From Flavobacterium aurantiibacter (GTDB taxonomy: Bacteria; Bacteroidota; Bacteroidia; Flavobacteriales; Flavobacteriaceae), in assembly GCF_002251775.1 (NCBI RefSeq), contig NZ_NOXX01000215.1, positions 31,750-95,749 on the forward strand: 64,000 nt of DNA. The letters run 5' to 3'. Within the stretch, counting starts at the first letter, position 1; each line of letters begins with the position of its first letter. Positions 45,081 to 54,875 of this stretch are shown here, piece after piece. The translations under genes were made by a program, and so were the position numbers. The notes under the pieces are model-generated. The model made no database searches, was not told where the DNA came from, and worked only from the letters and a program-made list of their open reading frames with translations.

Positions 45081-46085
45081 ATGGAAGACCAAAGAACATC
45101 GGTAGATATCCGCGCAATTAATGAGAAAATTGAACGCGAAAGTGCATTTATCGACTTGTTGTCGATGGAAATGAACAAAGTTATCGTTGGGCAAAAAACC
45201 ATGGTAGAGCGCTTGCTCATCGGATTACTCGGAAAAGGTCATATCTTGTTAGAAGGCGTACCTGGATTGGCAAAAACTTTGGCGATAAACACACTGAGCC
45301 AAGCCATTCAAGCGAGTTTTAGCCGGATTCAATTTACGCCCGATTTACTTCCAGCCGACGTTATCGGAACGATGATTTACAACATCAAAGCCAACGAATT
45401 CTCGATAAAAAAAGGACCTATTTTCGCTAACTTCGTACTTGCCGACGAGATTAACCGAGCGCCTGCCAAAGTGCAATCGGCTTTATTAGAAGCGATGCAA
45501 GAAAAGCAAGTAACCATCGGCGATACCACATTTAAACTCGACCAGCCGTTTTTGGTTCTAGCTACACAAAACCCGATTGAGCAAGAAGGAACGTATCCGT
45601 TACCGGAAGCACAAGTCGACCGTTTCATGCTTAAAACGGTAATCGATTATCCGAAAATCGAAGAAGAGCGCTTAGTTATTCGTCAGAATTTATCGGGCGG
45701 ATTCGAAAAAGTGAACGCAGTAATCAGCACCGAACAAATAATCCGTGCTCAAGCGGCGGTTCGCGAAGTGTACATGGACGAAAAAATCGAAAAATACATC
45801 CTCGATTTAATTTTCGCGACGCGTTATCCAGAGAAATACAAGTTAGAAAGCATCAAACCATTGATTTCTTTTGGCGCATCGCCGCGTGGAAGTATCAACT
45901 TGGCGACCGCGGCAAAGTGTTATGCATTCATTAAACGCCGTGGTTATGTAATTCCAGAAGATGTTCGTGCCGTTGTGTACGACGTATTGCGTCATAGAAT
46001 TGGTGTGACTTACGAAGCTGAAGCTGAAAACGTAACGTCGGTCGATATCATCAATAAAATCATCAATGAAGTTGAAGTTCCTTAA
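45081..46085 (+). CDS. MoxR-family AAA+ ATPase
   Basis: A 334-residue AAA+ chaperone-like ATPase. Walker A is in HILLEGVPGLAKTLA, Walker B in FVLADEINRAPAKVQSALLE, and sensor/arginine-finger stretches ATQNPIEQEGTYPLPEAQVD follow. MoxR proteins help fold or insert metal into VWA-domain partners. It leads an operon with a DUF58 protein, BatA, BatB, BatC, BatD and BatE. Confidence 0.95.
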   Translation: MEDQRTSVDIRAINEKIERESAFIDLLSMEMNKVIVGQKTMVERLLIGLLGKGHILLEGVPGLAKTLAINTLSQAIQASFSRIQFTPDLLPADVIGTMIYNIKANEFSIKKGPIFANFVLADEINRAPAKVQSALLEAMQEKQVTIGDTTFKLDQPFLVLATQNPIEQEGTYPLPEAQVDRFMLKTVIDYPKIEEERLVIRQNLSGGFEKVNAVISTEQIIRAQAAVREVYMDEKIEKYILDLIFATRYPEKYKLESIKPLISFGASPRGSINLATAAKCYAFIKRRGYVIPEDVRAVVYDVLRHRIGVTYEAEAENVTSVDIINKIINEVEVP

Positions 46086-46106
46086 TCTGTTCTGAAGCCA
46101 CACCAC

Positions 46107-46973
46107 ATGGACACAAAAGAACTATTAAAGAAAGTCCGCAAGATTGAAATCAAAACTAAGCGCCTGAGTGATCATATTTTCTCGGGAGAATATCACACGT
46201 CGTTTAAGGGACGTGGTATGACGTTTAGTGAAGTTCGTCAATACAACTTTGGCGACGACATCCGAAACATCGATTGGAACGTAACGGCGCGCTACAACGA
46301 ACCTTTTGTGAAGGTTTTTGAAGAAGAACGCGAACTCACAATGATGTTACTTGTTGACATCAGTGCCTCATCGAATTTCGGTTCAACGGCGCAATTTAAA
46401 AACGAAATCATCACCGAGATAGCCGCTACTTTAGCCTTTGCTGCTACAAACAACAATGATAAAATTGGTTTGATTTTGTTCACTTCGCAAGTTGAATTGT
46501 ATATTCCACCGAAGAAAGGAAAGTCGCACGTATTGCGTATTATCCGCGAACTCATCGAATTTCAGCCAAAGCAAACCGCTACAAATTTGGCCGAAGCGCT
46601 GCGTTTTTTATCGGCTACTCAGAAAAAGCGCGCTATTGTTTTCGTGATTTCCGATTTTATGTCTGATCCGTACGATTCGACACTCAAGATAGCAGCACGC
46701 AAGCACGACATCACGGGTATTCGTGTGTACGACGAGCGCGAGCAAACGCTTCCTGCTGTAGGTTTGATTCCGGTTTTCGATGCCGAGGCACAACAATACG
46801 TTTATGTGGATAGCAACCGAAAATCGGTTCGCGACGCCTACAAGCAAACGTTTGTGCAACAAGCAACTTTCTTTAAAGAAACGTTCAGCAAATGCGGCGC
46901 AGGTGTTGTAAATACACGTGTCGACGAAAGTTATGTAACCAAATTACTCGCCTTTTTTAAATCCAAAAACTGA
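46107..46973 (+). CDS. DUF58 (VWA-like) protein of the Bat operon
   Basis: A 288-residue cytoplasmic protein. The hallmark GRGMTFSEVRQYNFGDDIRN leads into IDWNVTARYNEPFVKVFEEE, and a VWA-like metal site is visible in LLVDISASSNFG. Such proteins are regular partners of MoxR ATPases. 21 bp after moxR; the stop overlaps the next start by 1 bp (TGATG). Confidence 0.93.
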   Translation: MDTKELLKKVRKIEIKTKRLSDHIFSGEYHTSFKGRGMTFSEVRQYNFGDDIRNIDWNVTARYNEPFVKVFEEERELTMMLLVDISASSNFGSTAQFKNEIITEIAATLAFAATNNNDKIGLILFTSQVELYIPPKKGKSHVLRIIRELIEFQPKQTATNLAEALRFLSATQKKRAIVFVISDFMSDPYDSTLKIAARKHDITGIRVYDEREQTLPAVGLIPVFDAEAQQYVYVDSNRKSVRDAYKQTFVQQATFFKETFSKCGAGVVNTRVDESYVTKLLAFFKSKN

Positions 46974-48598
46974 TGCGCAGCCTACGAATACTTTTTCTGA
47001 TTCTTGCCTCGATACCGGTTTTCGGACAGCAAACAACGGTGCAAATGTCTGTAGATTCTACAGCCAAAAAAATTGGTGCCGAGTTCCGAGTAACTGTGCG
47101 AACTACCGTTGATACAGCTGATATCGTTAAATTTCCGGTAGCTCCTCGATTCGGAAATCTAGAGGTCATTCGAAATTATAAAGTCGATACCATAGAAAAT
47201 GGCGCAAAATTCGAACTGATTAAGCGCTACGGACTTACACAATTCGACCAAGGTAAATACGTTATTCCGAAACTTCCTGTAAAAATTAATGGCGAAGTGT
47301 ACTTTACCGATGCCATTCCGATTGAAGTGGCTGTTGTAAAAGTGGACACGCTGAAGCAAAAAATGTTCGACATTAAAACCGTTGTGGGTCCGGAAGGCAG
47401 CACCGACTGGTCGTTACTTTGGTTGTTACTTGTTGTCGTTATTCTACTCGCGATAGCAATTTGGTATGCGAAACAAAAGAAAGCGGCTGCAAGCTTAGAG
47501 AAAGTCGTTGTTTATAAAACACCGATAGATAAAGCAACGAATCTTCTAAAATCGCTCGAAAGCAAGCAGCTATGGCAAAAGGGTGAGGTAAAGGCGTATT
47601 ATTCTGAACTTACCGATATTGCTCGAACGTATATTGAAGAAGAAATCAAAATTCCGGCTTTAGAAAGCACTACCGCAGAGCTAATTGTAGCTTTGAAGAA
47701 CGTAGCCAAACAAAAAAAATACAAGCTATCGGCTGATACGTTAGAAGATTTAAAACAAGTTTTGATGCAAGCGGATTTGGTGAAATTTGCGAAATCGAAA
47801 CCCTTAGAATTTGAAATCGAAGCCGACAAGCAGCGCATTGAAAAAACGATCGTGACCTTACACCAAGCGATTCCGGAAGAGATTTTGGAAGAAGAATCGC
47901 CAGTGGAAGAACTACAGGAATCACGCGCAGCTAAAAAGCGCAGAAAACGTCAGGTTCGAATGCTTGTGGCCGCTTCTATTGGCGCAATTGCTCTTTGTTT
48001 AGGAACTTGGATTGCAATTTCGGGTTATACGGAAGTTAAAGATACGCTACTGTTTAACCGAGGAAAAATCTTGCTTGAAGGCGAATGGATTAAGAGCGAA
48101 TACGGATATCCGGGAATTACTATTGAAACACCAACGGTTCTTAAACGCGAGAAAAAAACGCTTTTGAACGCAGCGCAGCCGGCACAAATCGCGAACATGC
48201 AGAGCTTTTCTTCAGGCGACTTCTCCGACGCTTTTTCGATTAGTATTTCAACACTAACCTCAAAAGATACCACACAAATTCCGTTGGATAAAATACTCGA
48301 AGAAACCTTGCAGCGCCTAGAGCGCAATAATGCACGAAACATCATTGGAGATCAGGGCGAATTCACTACACCCAACGGTATATCGGGCTTGCGCGGCATT
48401 GGAACGTTCTCGCAAATCAACACCCTGACCAACAAGAGCACAAAGTATTATTACGAGCTATTCATCTTTAATCAAGAAGGAGGAATTCAGAAAATATTGT
48501 TGGCACATCCGGAAGGCGATAGCTACGGAAAGAAAATCGCAGAACGCGTAATTAATAGTATCGAACTCAGACAACTCAACAACAATGCAGGGAACTAG
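46973..48598 (+). CDS. BatD-like secreted/membrane protein in the Bat operon
   Basis: A 541-residue protein with signal peptide (about 1-19, ending IPVFG), a beta-sandwich domain (about 20-135), a membrane helix (about 147-163, LLWLLLVVVILLAIAIWYA), a charged cytoplasmic helical region (about 170-315), a second membrane helix (about 325-345), and a distal soluble domain. It is not a true BatD but shows a similar design, with a domain outside and a DUF4381-like cytoplasmic part. It overlaps batA by 14 bp. Its exact role is unknown. Confidence 0.75.
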   Translation: MRSLRILFLILASIPVFGQQTTVQMSVDSTAKKIGAEFRVTVRTTVDTADIVKFPVAPRFGNLEVIRNYKVDTIENGAKFELIKRYGLTQFDQGKYVIPKLPVKINGEVYFTDAIPIEVAVVKVDTLKQKMFDIKTVVGPEGSTDWSLLWLLLVVVILLAIAIWYAKQKKAAASLEKVVVYKTPIDKATNLLKSLESKQLWQKGEVKAYYSELTDIARTYIEEEIKIPALESTTAELIVALKNVAKQKKYKLSADTLEDLKQVLMQADLVKFAKSKPLEFEIEADKQRIEKTIVTLHQAIPEEILEEESPVEELQESRAAKKRRKRQVRMLVAASIGAIALCLGTWIAISGYTEVKDTLLFNRGKILLEGEWIKSEYGYPGITIETPTVLKREKKTLLNAAQPAQIANMQSFSSGDFSDAFSISISTLTSKDTTQIPLDKILEETLQRLERNNARNIIGDQGEFTTPNGISGLRGIGTFSQINTLTNKSTKYYYELFIFNQEGGIQKILLAHPEGDSYGKKIAERVINSIELRQLNNNAGN

Positions 48599-49586
48599 TT
48601 TTTTAAATCCTGAATTTTTATGGCTGCTCCTCTTGCTGCCTGGCCTTGCTGCGTTTCAATATTTTTTCCGAAACAAGCGAACGCCAAAAATGCAGCTAAG
48701 CAGCACTAAAGCTTTTGCTAAAGCGCAGCGATTTCCTGTAATTCTGGATCAGATCTTATATTACGGACGGTTATTAGCGTTTGCGAGCTTAATTGTGGCA
48801 CTGGCTCGACCACGATCTGTAGATGTTTCCAGCCAGACCAAAACCACCAAAGGAATCGACATTGTTATGGCTATGGACGTTTCGGGTTCGATGTTGGCAA
48901 AAGATTTGAAACCCAACCGTATGAACGCGCTCAAACGCGTTGCCGCTCAATTCGTATCGGAACGACCTAACGACCGTATAGGAATCGTAGTTTATTCTGC
49001 GGAAGCGTACACAAAAACACCGGTAACCAGCGATAAATCGGTTATTTTACAAGCACTCGACGGTGTGAAATACGACCGCATCTTGCAAGATGGAACGGGA
49101 ATTGGTATGGGACTCACCACTGCCATTAACCGATTAAAAGATAGTAAAGCAAAAAGTAGAATTATTATTTTGCTGACCGATGGTGTAAATAATGCCGGAT
49201 TTATAGAACCGGAAACGGCTGCCGAAATTGCAAAAGAATTTGGTATTAAAGTGTACACGATTGGTATTGGAACTAATGGAATGGCCGAATTTCCGTACGC
49301 CATTGCACCTGATGGTTCGTTTTTATTCCGCATGATGAAAGTGGAAATCGACGAGCAACTCATGAAAAATATCGCTGCGAAAACCGGAGGAAAGTACTTT
49401 AGAGCCACTTCAAACCAACGGTTAAGTCAGATTTACAAAGAAATCAACAAGCTAGAAACGACCGAAATCGAGGAATTGAAATTTTACGATTACGACGAAA
49501 AGTACCGACCTTTTGTTTGGTTGGCTTTCGGATTGTTGTGTTTTGAATTTTTAGTTCGTCAAACGTATTTTAGAAACCTTGTTTAG
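48585..49586 (+). CDS. batA: BatA, VWA-domain membrane protein
   Basis: A 333-residue protein with an N-terminal membrane segment and one at the C-terminus, and a VWA domain with the MIDAS motif DVSGS in MAMDVSGSMLAKDLKPNRMN. It belongs to the Bacteroides aerotolerance group. 2 bp before batB. Confidence 0.93.
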   Translation: MQGTSFLNPEFLWLLLLLPGLAAFQYFFRNKRTPKMQLSSTKAFAKAQRFPVILDQILYYGRLLAFASLIVALARPRSVDVSSQTKTTKGIDIVMAMDVSGSMLAKDLKPNRMNALKRVAAQFVSERPNDRIGIVVYSAEAYTKTPVTSDKSVILQALDGVKYDRILQDGTGIGMGLTTAINRLKDSKAKSRIIILLTDGVNNAGFIEPETAAEIAKEFGIKVYTIGIGTNGMAEFPYAIAPDGSFLFRMMKVEIDEQLMKNIAAKTGGKYFRATSNQRLSQIYKEINKLETTEIEELKFYDYDEKYRPFVWLAFGLLCFEFLVRQTYFRNLV

Positions 49587-49588
49587 TT

Positions 49589-50620
49589 ATGTTCGAATTT
49601 GAAAATACAAGCTATTTCTACTTGCTCGCCATCGTTGGGTTTTTTGTGGCGTTGTTCTTGTTCGGACGCCTTCGCGTGAAGCTGGCGCGGAAGAAATTTG
49701 CTCAAGAAAGTGCCCTTCAAAAACTAATTCAAGAACGATCTACCGCAAAAACGTGGTTGAAAGCAGGATTGTTTTTATTGGGACTGAGTGCCGTGATTAT
49801 TGCTTTGGTGAATCCGAAAGTGGGAACAAAAACCGAAACTGCGAAACGCCAAGGAATTGACATTGTTTTTGCCCTCGACGTTTCAAAAAGTATGCTGTGC
49901 GAAGATGTTGCGCCCAATCGATTGGAAAAATCGAAGCAAATCATTTCGCAAATCATGAATCAACTCGGCGGCGATCGCGTGGGTTTGGTTGCTTACGCTG
50001 GAAGTGCATTTCCGGTTCTGCCCATCACTTCCGATTTTGGTGTAGCGCGTATGTTCTTGCAAAGTGCAAATCCGACGATGGTTTCCTCACAAGGAACTTC
50101 GCTCGATGATGCGATTCGGATTTCTGCCGGCTATTTTGAAGAAGATTCGAAAGTAAATAAACTTCTGATTTTGATTTCAGACGGCGAAGATCATTCCGAA
50201 GGAGCTTCAGATGCTGCCGAAGAAGCGAATAAAATTGGTCTCAAAATTCTTACCATTGGAGTCGGGACGGAGCAAGGCGGTCCCATTCCTCTCAAAGAAA
50301 ACGGTATCACCAAAAGCTTCCAACGCGATAATGCCGGAGAAGTAGTAACTACCAAAAGAAACGAGGCGTCTTTAAAAGAAATTGCCGACGCAACAAACGG
50401 TGCTTATGTTAACGGAAACGAAACTAAAGCAACCCTTGAAGCTGTAAAAGCGGCTCTCGATAACATCGAAAAAAGCGATTTGGAATCGAAAGAATACACC
50501 GATTTTAACTCGCAATTCCAGTGGTTCATCGGTTTGGCATTGCTGCTTTTGTTTATTGACTTTTTTATGTTAGAACGAACTACAGCGTGGTTAAAGAAGT
50601 TAAATCTGTTTAACGAATAG
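49589..50620 (+). CDS. batB: BatB, VWA-domain membrane protein
   Basis: A 343-residue paralogue of BatA with membrane segments at the N-terminus (about 8-25 and 57-77) and C-terminus and MIDAS motif DVSKS in FALDVSKSMLCEDVAPNRLE. BatA and BatB are thought to interact in Bat complexes. Confidence 0.93.
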   Translation: MFEFENTSYFYLLAIVGFFVALFLFGRLRVKLARKKFAQESALQKLIQERSTAKTWLKAGLFLLGLSAVIIALVNPKVGTKTETAKRQGIDIVFALDVSKSMLCEDVAPNRLEKSKQIISQIMNQLGGDRVGLVAYAGSAFPVLPITSDFGVARMFLQSANPTMVSSQGTSLDDAIRISAGYFEEDSKVNKLLILISDGEDHSEGASDAAEEANKIGLKILTIGVGTEQGGPIPLKENGITKSFQRDNAGEVVTTKRNEASLKEIADATNGAYVNGNETKATLEAVKAALDNIEKSDLESKEYTDFNSQFQWFIGLALLLLFIDFFMLERTTAWLKKLNLFNE

Positions 50621-50622
50621 TC

Positions 50623-51354
50623 ATGAAAAAACATTTGTACCTCATAGCGTTTGTACTTTTTGGCTACTGTGGATTTTCCCAATCGGCTAAAAGCCAAATT
50701 GCGCGCGGCAACGACGAATTTGAAAATAAAAACTACAACGAAGCGGAAACAGCGTATCGAATAGCTACTTCAAAAGGAGAAGGCGTTCGGGGAAGCTACA
50801 ACTTAGGAAATGCTATTTATCGAATGAAACAGCCTGCCGAAGCTGGCTTTGCCTACTTTCGTTCGGTTGAGAATGCAAAAACCAGAACCGAGAAACACAA
50901 GGCGCTTCACAACTTGGGAAATGTATTTATGAATATGAAAGATTACGCAAAAGCAGTCGAAGCTTATAAAAATGCGTTAATTAACGACCCAACCGACGAA
51001 AAAACGCGCTATAATTACGCTTTGGCAAAAGAACTCTTGAAAAAGAACCCGCCAAAGAACAACGATAAAGACAAAAACAAGGATAAAAAAGAGAAGAACA
51101 AAGAGAAAAATAAACAGGATCAGAACAAGAAAGACGACAAAAACAAAGATCAAAAGCAAGATCAGCCAGGTAATGATCCAAAAAAGAACGATAACAAAAA
51201 TCCTGGAAAACAAAATCCTGGAAAAGCTGGAATATCCAAAGATCGCATGCAGAATTTACTCGATGCGGTAAATAACGAAGAAAAGAAAATTCAAGATAAA
51301 GTAAACAAAAACAAAGTAAAAGGAAAACCCGTTCAATCGGAAAAAGACTGGTAG
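50623..51354 (+). CDS. batC: BatC, TPR protein with lysine-rich tail
   Basis: A 243-residue protein with a signal peptide (about 1-19, ending YCGFS), three TPR repeats (about 25-140, NYNEAETAYRIATSKGEGVR and DYAKAVEAYKNALINDPTDE), then a very charged low-complexity tail (about 143-205) made of K, N, D and Q. This composition is common in BatC of Flavobacteria. The tail is likely disordered. The antisense frame through this tail is a composition artefact. Confidence 0.9.
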   Translation: MKKHLYLIAFVLFGYCGFSQSAKSQIARGNDEFENKNYNEAETAYRIATSKGEGVRGSYNLGNAIYRMKQPAEAGFAYFRSVENAKTRTEKHKALHNLGNVFMNMKDYAKAVEAYKNALINDPTDEKTRYNYALAKELLKKNPPKNNDKDKNKDKKEKNKEKNKQDQNKKDDKNKDQKQDQPGNDPKKNDNKNPGKQNPGKAGISKDRMQNLLDAVNNEEKKIQDKVNKNKVKGKPVQSEKDW

Positions 51355-51360
51355 AACCGC

Positions 51361-53139
51361 ATGAATATGAAACTCGTAACATACATTTCTGCAATCTTCT
51401 TCTTGCTGCTGCAAACCGCTACTGCACAAGTACAGTTTGAAGCAAAAGTGAGTAAAACCACTTTGGGCATTAACGAAAGGCTCAGAATTGATTTTACCAT
51501 GAACGACGATGGCGATAATTTCGAACCGCCAAACTTCGACGCCTGCGGATTTAAAGTTGTTGCCGGACCGAGCCAACAGGTAAGTCAGTCGTGGATCAAC
51601 GGACGCTCGTCATTTAGCAAAACCTATTCGTATTTTCTCATTCCAAAATCGAGAGGAACGCTCACAATTAAACAAGCATCCATAGAAATACGCGGACAGA
51701 TTTACAAAACTTCACCCGTAAGGATTACTGTTACTGCAGCCGTCGAACTCCCGAAAGATCCAAACTACGCACCTCAAGTAAGCGTGAACGATGCCATACA
51801 TTTGGTTGCCGAAGTTTCTAAAAACAATCCGTACATAAACGAGCCAATTACGGTAGTTTACAAGCTGTACATCAGTTACGACATCGGTGTAAAATCGTGG
51901 CGCGAACTTGACAAACCCAAATACAACGATTTTTGGTCGCAAAACATCGACATCAAAGAACTTCGCGCAGAAGACGGAACCTACAACGGCGAGAAAATGC
52001 GTTATGTTGTGCTTCGCAAAACTGTACTGTATCCGCAGAAATCGGGCAAATTAATGATTGAACCTTTGTCGTTAGATATCGATGTACAACTACCTTCTAA
52101 CCGACGAAATTTCTTCGGACAAGTACTCCTCATCGACGATTCCAAACGGGTTTCGGCTGGCGCAAGAACGATAAATGTGAAACCACTCCCTGAAGCTGGA
52201 AAACCAGAAAATTTCAATGGAGCCGTGGGCCGTTTTTCATTTAACGCCAAACCGTCGAAAACTACACTGAACAACGGCGAAAGTCTCGACTTAACGGTAA
52301 GCGTTAGCGGAACGGGCAACCTAAAACTGTTCACACTTCCAAAACCTACAGTACCGAGTTCGCTCGAAATGTACGATCCAGTTCACAGCGAAAATGTGAG
52401 TACACCCTTGTCGGGAATGACGGGAAGCATCTCAGATACCTACACGATAATTCCACAATTTAAAGGCGATTACCCCATCAAACCGCTGACGTTTAGTTAC
52501 TTCGATCCGAGTGTTGGCAAATACAAAACAATAAGCAGTGCACCTTTTACCATTAAAGTTCTCGACGGACCCGCAAATGCTTCTGCAACAGCTTCAAACG
52601 GAAACGAGGTTCAAAAACAAGCACTTACCAAAACGGCGCAGTTTAAATTCATTAAACTGAAAACCAAATTGGTGAACAAAACTGAAGGCGACTTCTTCGG
52701 CTCCACCGGATTCTACTCGCTAATGATTTCACCACTTTTAGCATTGCCGCTATTACTGCTCATCCGCAGACGCAACAAAGCAGTAGCGGCCGATGTAGTT
52801 GGAAACAAAACAAAAAATTCAAACAAACTTGCCAAGCGCTTTTTATCGGAAGCTAAAACCGCGATGAACGACAAGGAACGATTCTATATCTCCTTAGAAC
52901 GCGCGCTTCATAACTTCCTGAAAGCCAAATTGCAAATTGAAACTTCGGAAATGAGTAAGATGAAAATTGCCGAACTTCTGCAAAACAAACACGCTACTAA
53001 CGAAACGACTTCGGCGCTAATTCGACTTATCGAAAGCTGCGAATTTGCACGTTATGCGCCGACCTCAGAATCGGTTATAAATGCCGATTACGAAACGGCG
53101 GTCGACTTATTAAACCAACTCGAAAAGCAAATTAAGTAA
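51361..53139 (+). CDS. batD: BatD, aerotolerance protein
   Basis: A 592-residue protein with signal peptide (cleavage about ATAQ), beta-sandwich domains (about 25-420) and a C-terminal membrane helix (about 455-475, FYSLMISPLLALPLLLLIRR), then a cytoplasmic tail. The family block ERLRIDFTMNDDGDNFEPPN and KPEVSN-like SKTTLNNGESLDLTVSVSG fit BatD. ATG at 51361 or 51367 are both possible. 2 bp from batE. Confidence 0.92.
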   Translation: MNMKLVTYISAIFFLLLQTATAQVQFEAKVSKTTLGINERLRIDFTMNDDGDNFEPPNFDACGFKVVAGPSQQVSQSWINGRSSFSKTYSYFLIPKSRGTLTIKQASIEIRGQIYKTSPVRITVTAAVELPKDPNYAPQVSVNDAIHLVAEVSKNNPYINEPITVVYKLYISYDIGVKSWRELDKPKYNDFWSQNIDIKELRAEDGTYNGEKMRYVVLRKTVLYPQKSGKLMIEPLSLDIDVQLPSNRRNFFGQVLLIDDSKRVSAGARTINVKPLPEAGKPENFNGAVGRFSFNAKPSKTTLNNGESLDLTVSVSGTGNLKLFTLPKPTVPSSLEMYDPVHSENVSTPLSGMTGSISDTYTIIPQFKGDYPIKPLTFSYFDPSVGKYKTISSAPFTIKVLDGPANASATASNGNEVQKQALTKTAQFKFIKLKTKLVNKTEGDFFGSTGFYSLMISPLLALPLLLLIRRRNKAVAADVVGNKTKNSNKLAKRFLSEAKTAMNDKERFYISLERALHNFLKAKLQIETSEMSKMKIAELLQNKHATNETTSALIRLIESCEFARYAPTSESVINADYETAVDLLNQLEKQIK

Positions 53140-53140
53140 G

Positions 53141-53893
53141 ATGAAAAAGTTTCTTTTTTATAGCCTGCTTTGCTGCCAGTTTTTAAGTGCGCAGCCGCTT
53201 TTTGACAAAGCCAATACCTTTTACCGTTCTGAAAAGTATAGCGAAGCGGCAAAAGCATATGAAGAAATTCTGGCGAGCGGAAAATTCTCTGCTGAGGTTT
53301 ACTTTAACTTAGGAAATACCTATTACAAATTAGGCAAAGTAGCACCGGCTGTGTACAACTACGAAATGGCACTTTTATTGAGACCCGGTGATGAAGACAT
53401 AAAAAACAACCTAACATTTGCCGAGCAACTGCGTATCGACGATATCAAGGAAGTTGGAGAAGCGGGTTTTGCAGTTCTGCTTGCCGATACTTTTCCGGGA
53501 TTTAACCACAACAGTTGGGCAAAAATTGCTGTGGCATTTATGCTTTTGGCCTGTGTAGGAATTGGTTTTTATTACTTTGGTTCACGACGCTTAGTACGAA
53601 AACTCAGCTTTATCTTTGCGAGTTTTGCATTTCTTCTCGGAATTGTCGCGGGCGGATTCGCACAGCTAAGCTTTACAAGCAGTAACAGCAAAAGAGAAGC
53701 TGTAGTTTTTGCAGAGAATTTACCGGTAAAATCGGAACCTAAAGCGCAATCGGCCGACGCGTTTTCGATACACGCTGGAACCAAAGTGCGCATACTCGAA
53801 ACACTCGATCGTTGGTTCCACATTCAATTGCAAAACGGCAACGAAGGTTGGGTACTAGCTTCAGAAGTTAAAGAAATCAAAAGGCAGCGTTAG
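53141..53893 (+). CDS. batE: BatE, TPR and SH3-like protein
   Basis: A 250-residue protein with signal peptide, TPR repeats (about 15-95, EKYSEAAKAYEEILASGKFS), two membrane helices (about 127-143 and 160-180), and a C-terminal SH3-like domain (about 190-250, IHAGTKVRILETLDRWFHIQ). Typical of BatE. Its 3' end overlaps the convergent membrane protein gene by 17 bp. Confidence 0.9.
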   Translation: MKKFLFYSLLCCQFLSAQPLFDKANTFYRSEKYSEAAKAYEEILASGKFSAEVYFNLGNTYYKLGKVAPAVYNYEMALLLRPGDEDIKNNLTFAEQLRIDDIKEVGEAGFAVLLADTFPGFNHNSWAKIAVAFMLLACVGIGFYYFGSRRLVRKLSFIFASFAFLLGIVAGGFAQLSFTSSNSKREAVVFAENLPVKSEPKAQSADAFSIHAGTKVRILETLDRWFHIQLQNGNEGWVLASEVKEIKRQR

Positions 53894-54371
53894 CTTCAAA
53901 GTCAAATCGGGGAAATACAAAACACGCCAAACGCATAGATTGCTGGATGATCGGATTTTCATAAAACCAAAAAAATTCGGGATAATACTGCATTTCGAAT
54001 GCGCGTTCGAAATAGCACATCAAAATTCCAAAAATCAACATAAACTGCATGGTGTACGCACCAACGCCAATAAAGTTGTTGATGATGCCCAAATTTTGAA
54101 AACGGTAGGTAGATGCTAAATCGATTATCTGCGAACGTTGATACGCCTCCAAGAGAATGTAAGCACCTATAAAAGCGCAATTTTGACAAATTTGACGCGG
54201 CAATTCGAATAAAAGTCCGATTAACTGCGCCAACGACGGCTGAATTTGTAAAGCCGCATACACCACAAAAAAACGCCAGGCAAGCAGCATACACGAGGTG
54301 TAACCCGCTAAGTACAAGCCACGCAGCATCACAACGATGAACAAACAATACACAGCAAGTTCGATGTACAT
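53877..54371 (-). CDS. Putative integral membrane protein of unknown family
   Basis: A 164-residue protein with about four hydrophobic segments and many aromatic residues. I do not recognise the family; it resembles small DoxX/HTTM-like membrane proteins only in size and hydrophobicity. It converges with batE (17-bp overlap) and diverges from the next gene by about 94 bp, so it stands alone. Confidence 0.6.
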   Translation of the reverse strand: MYIELAVYCLFIVVMLRGLYLAGYTSCMLLAWRFFVVYAALQIQPSLAQLIGLLFELPRQICQNCAFIGAYILLEAYQRSQIIDLASTYRFQNLGIINNFIGVGAYTMQFMLIFGILMCYFERAFEMQYYPEFFWFYENPIIQQSMRLACFVFPRFDFEANAAF

Positions 54372-54425
54372 GGGGCAGTTAAAATTTCATTCGAATTTAA
54401 ATGAAAGTAAAGCTAACTTTCTAAT

Positions 54426-54433
54426 TAATTTTG
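54426..54433 (+). promoter_or_regulatory. -7 element of the 118-residue protein gene
   Basis: TAATTTTG (TAnnTTTG) stands 31 bp before the ATG at 54465. No -33 TTG at regular distance is clear. Confidence 0.4.
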
Positions 54434-54464
54434 TCGAAATTATACGAATCAAAGCAGCAGAAAA

Positions 54465-54821
54465 ATGTCGAGAGATCAACAATTAAAAGAACGATGGGAA
54501 GCAGTGGTGAAAAAACTCTCGGACCAATTTGCCGACGGAGAAGAGCTCGATCTCGACGCCATAATTTACCTCATTGGCGTTCAAGAACTGGGACAAATAC
54601 ACCGCAAGTTCGAAAAAGACGAGAAACTCAATTTAATGCACATCGCTATCTGCCGATTGTTACAGCCGTACGGTTATTACGAACTCGACTATGTAGATGC
54701 CGAAGGTTGGCCACATTACCGCATTCTCGAACCTCTTCCGCCACTAAAAGCAGGCGAACAACGGTTGTTAATGACCGATGCCGTGGTAAATTATTTCCTC
54801 GAAACTAAGTATATTCAATAA
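54465..54821 (+). CDS. Conserved-looking hypothetical protein, 118 residues
   Basis: A small acidic soluble protein without signal peptide or membrane helix. Notable blocks are DLDAIIYLIGVQELGQIHRK and CRLLQPYGYYELDYVDAEGW, then PHYRILEPLPPL. The balanced composition and a clean start favour a true gene over chance. I recognise no family. Between the divergent membrane protein gene and pheS. Confidence 0.7.
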   Translation: MSRDQQLKERWEAVVKKLSDQFADGEELDLDAIIYLIGVQELGQIHRKFEKDEKLNLMHIAICRLLQPYGYYELDYVDAEGWPHYRILEPLPPLKAGEQRLLMTDAVVNYFLETKYIQ

Positions 54822-54850
54822 TGTTTTTCAAGCAAAAAGGAATTAAACCC

Positions 54851-54858
54851 TAAATTTG
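54851..54858 (+). promoter_or_regulatory. -7 element of pheS
   Basis: TAAATTTG stands 17 bp before the pheS ATG in the 54-bp gap after the hypothetical gene. The -33 half is not clear. Confidence 0.45.
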
Positions 54859-54875
54859 CACTTTCAAAATTTGCT

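Noticed and set aside
50981..51394. Cys/Phe/Leu-rich frames antisense to batC
   Set aside because: Artefact of the lysine-rich tail read backwards.
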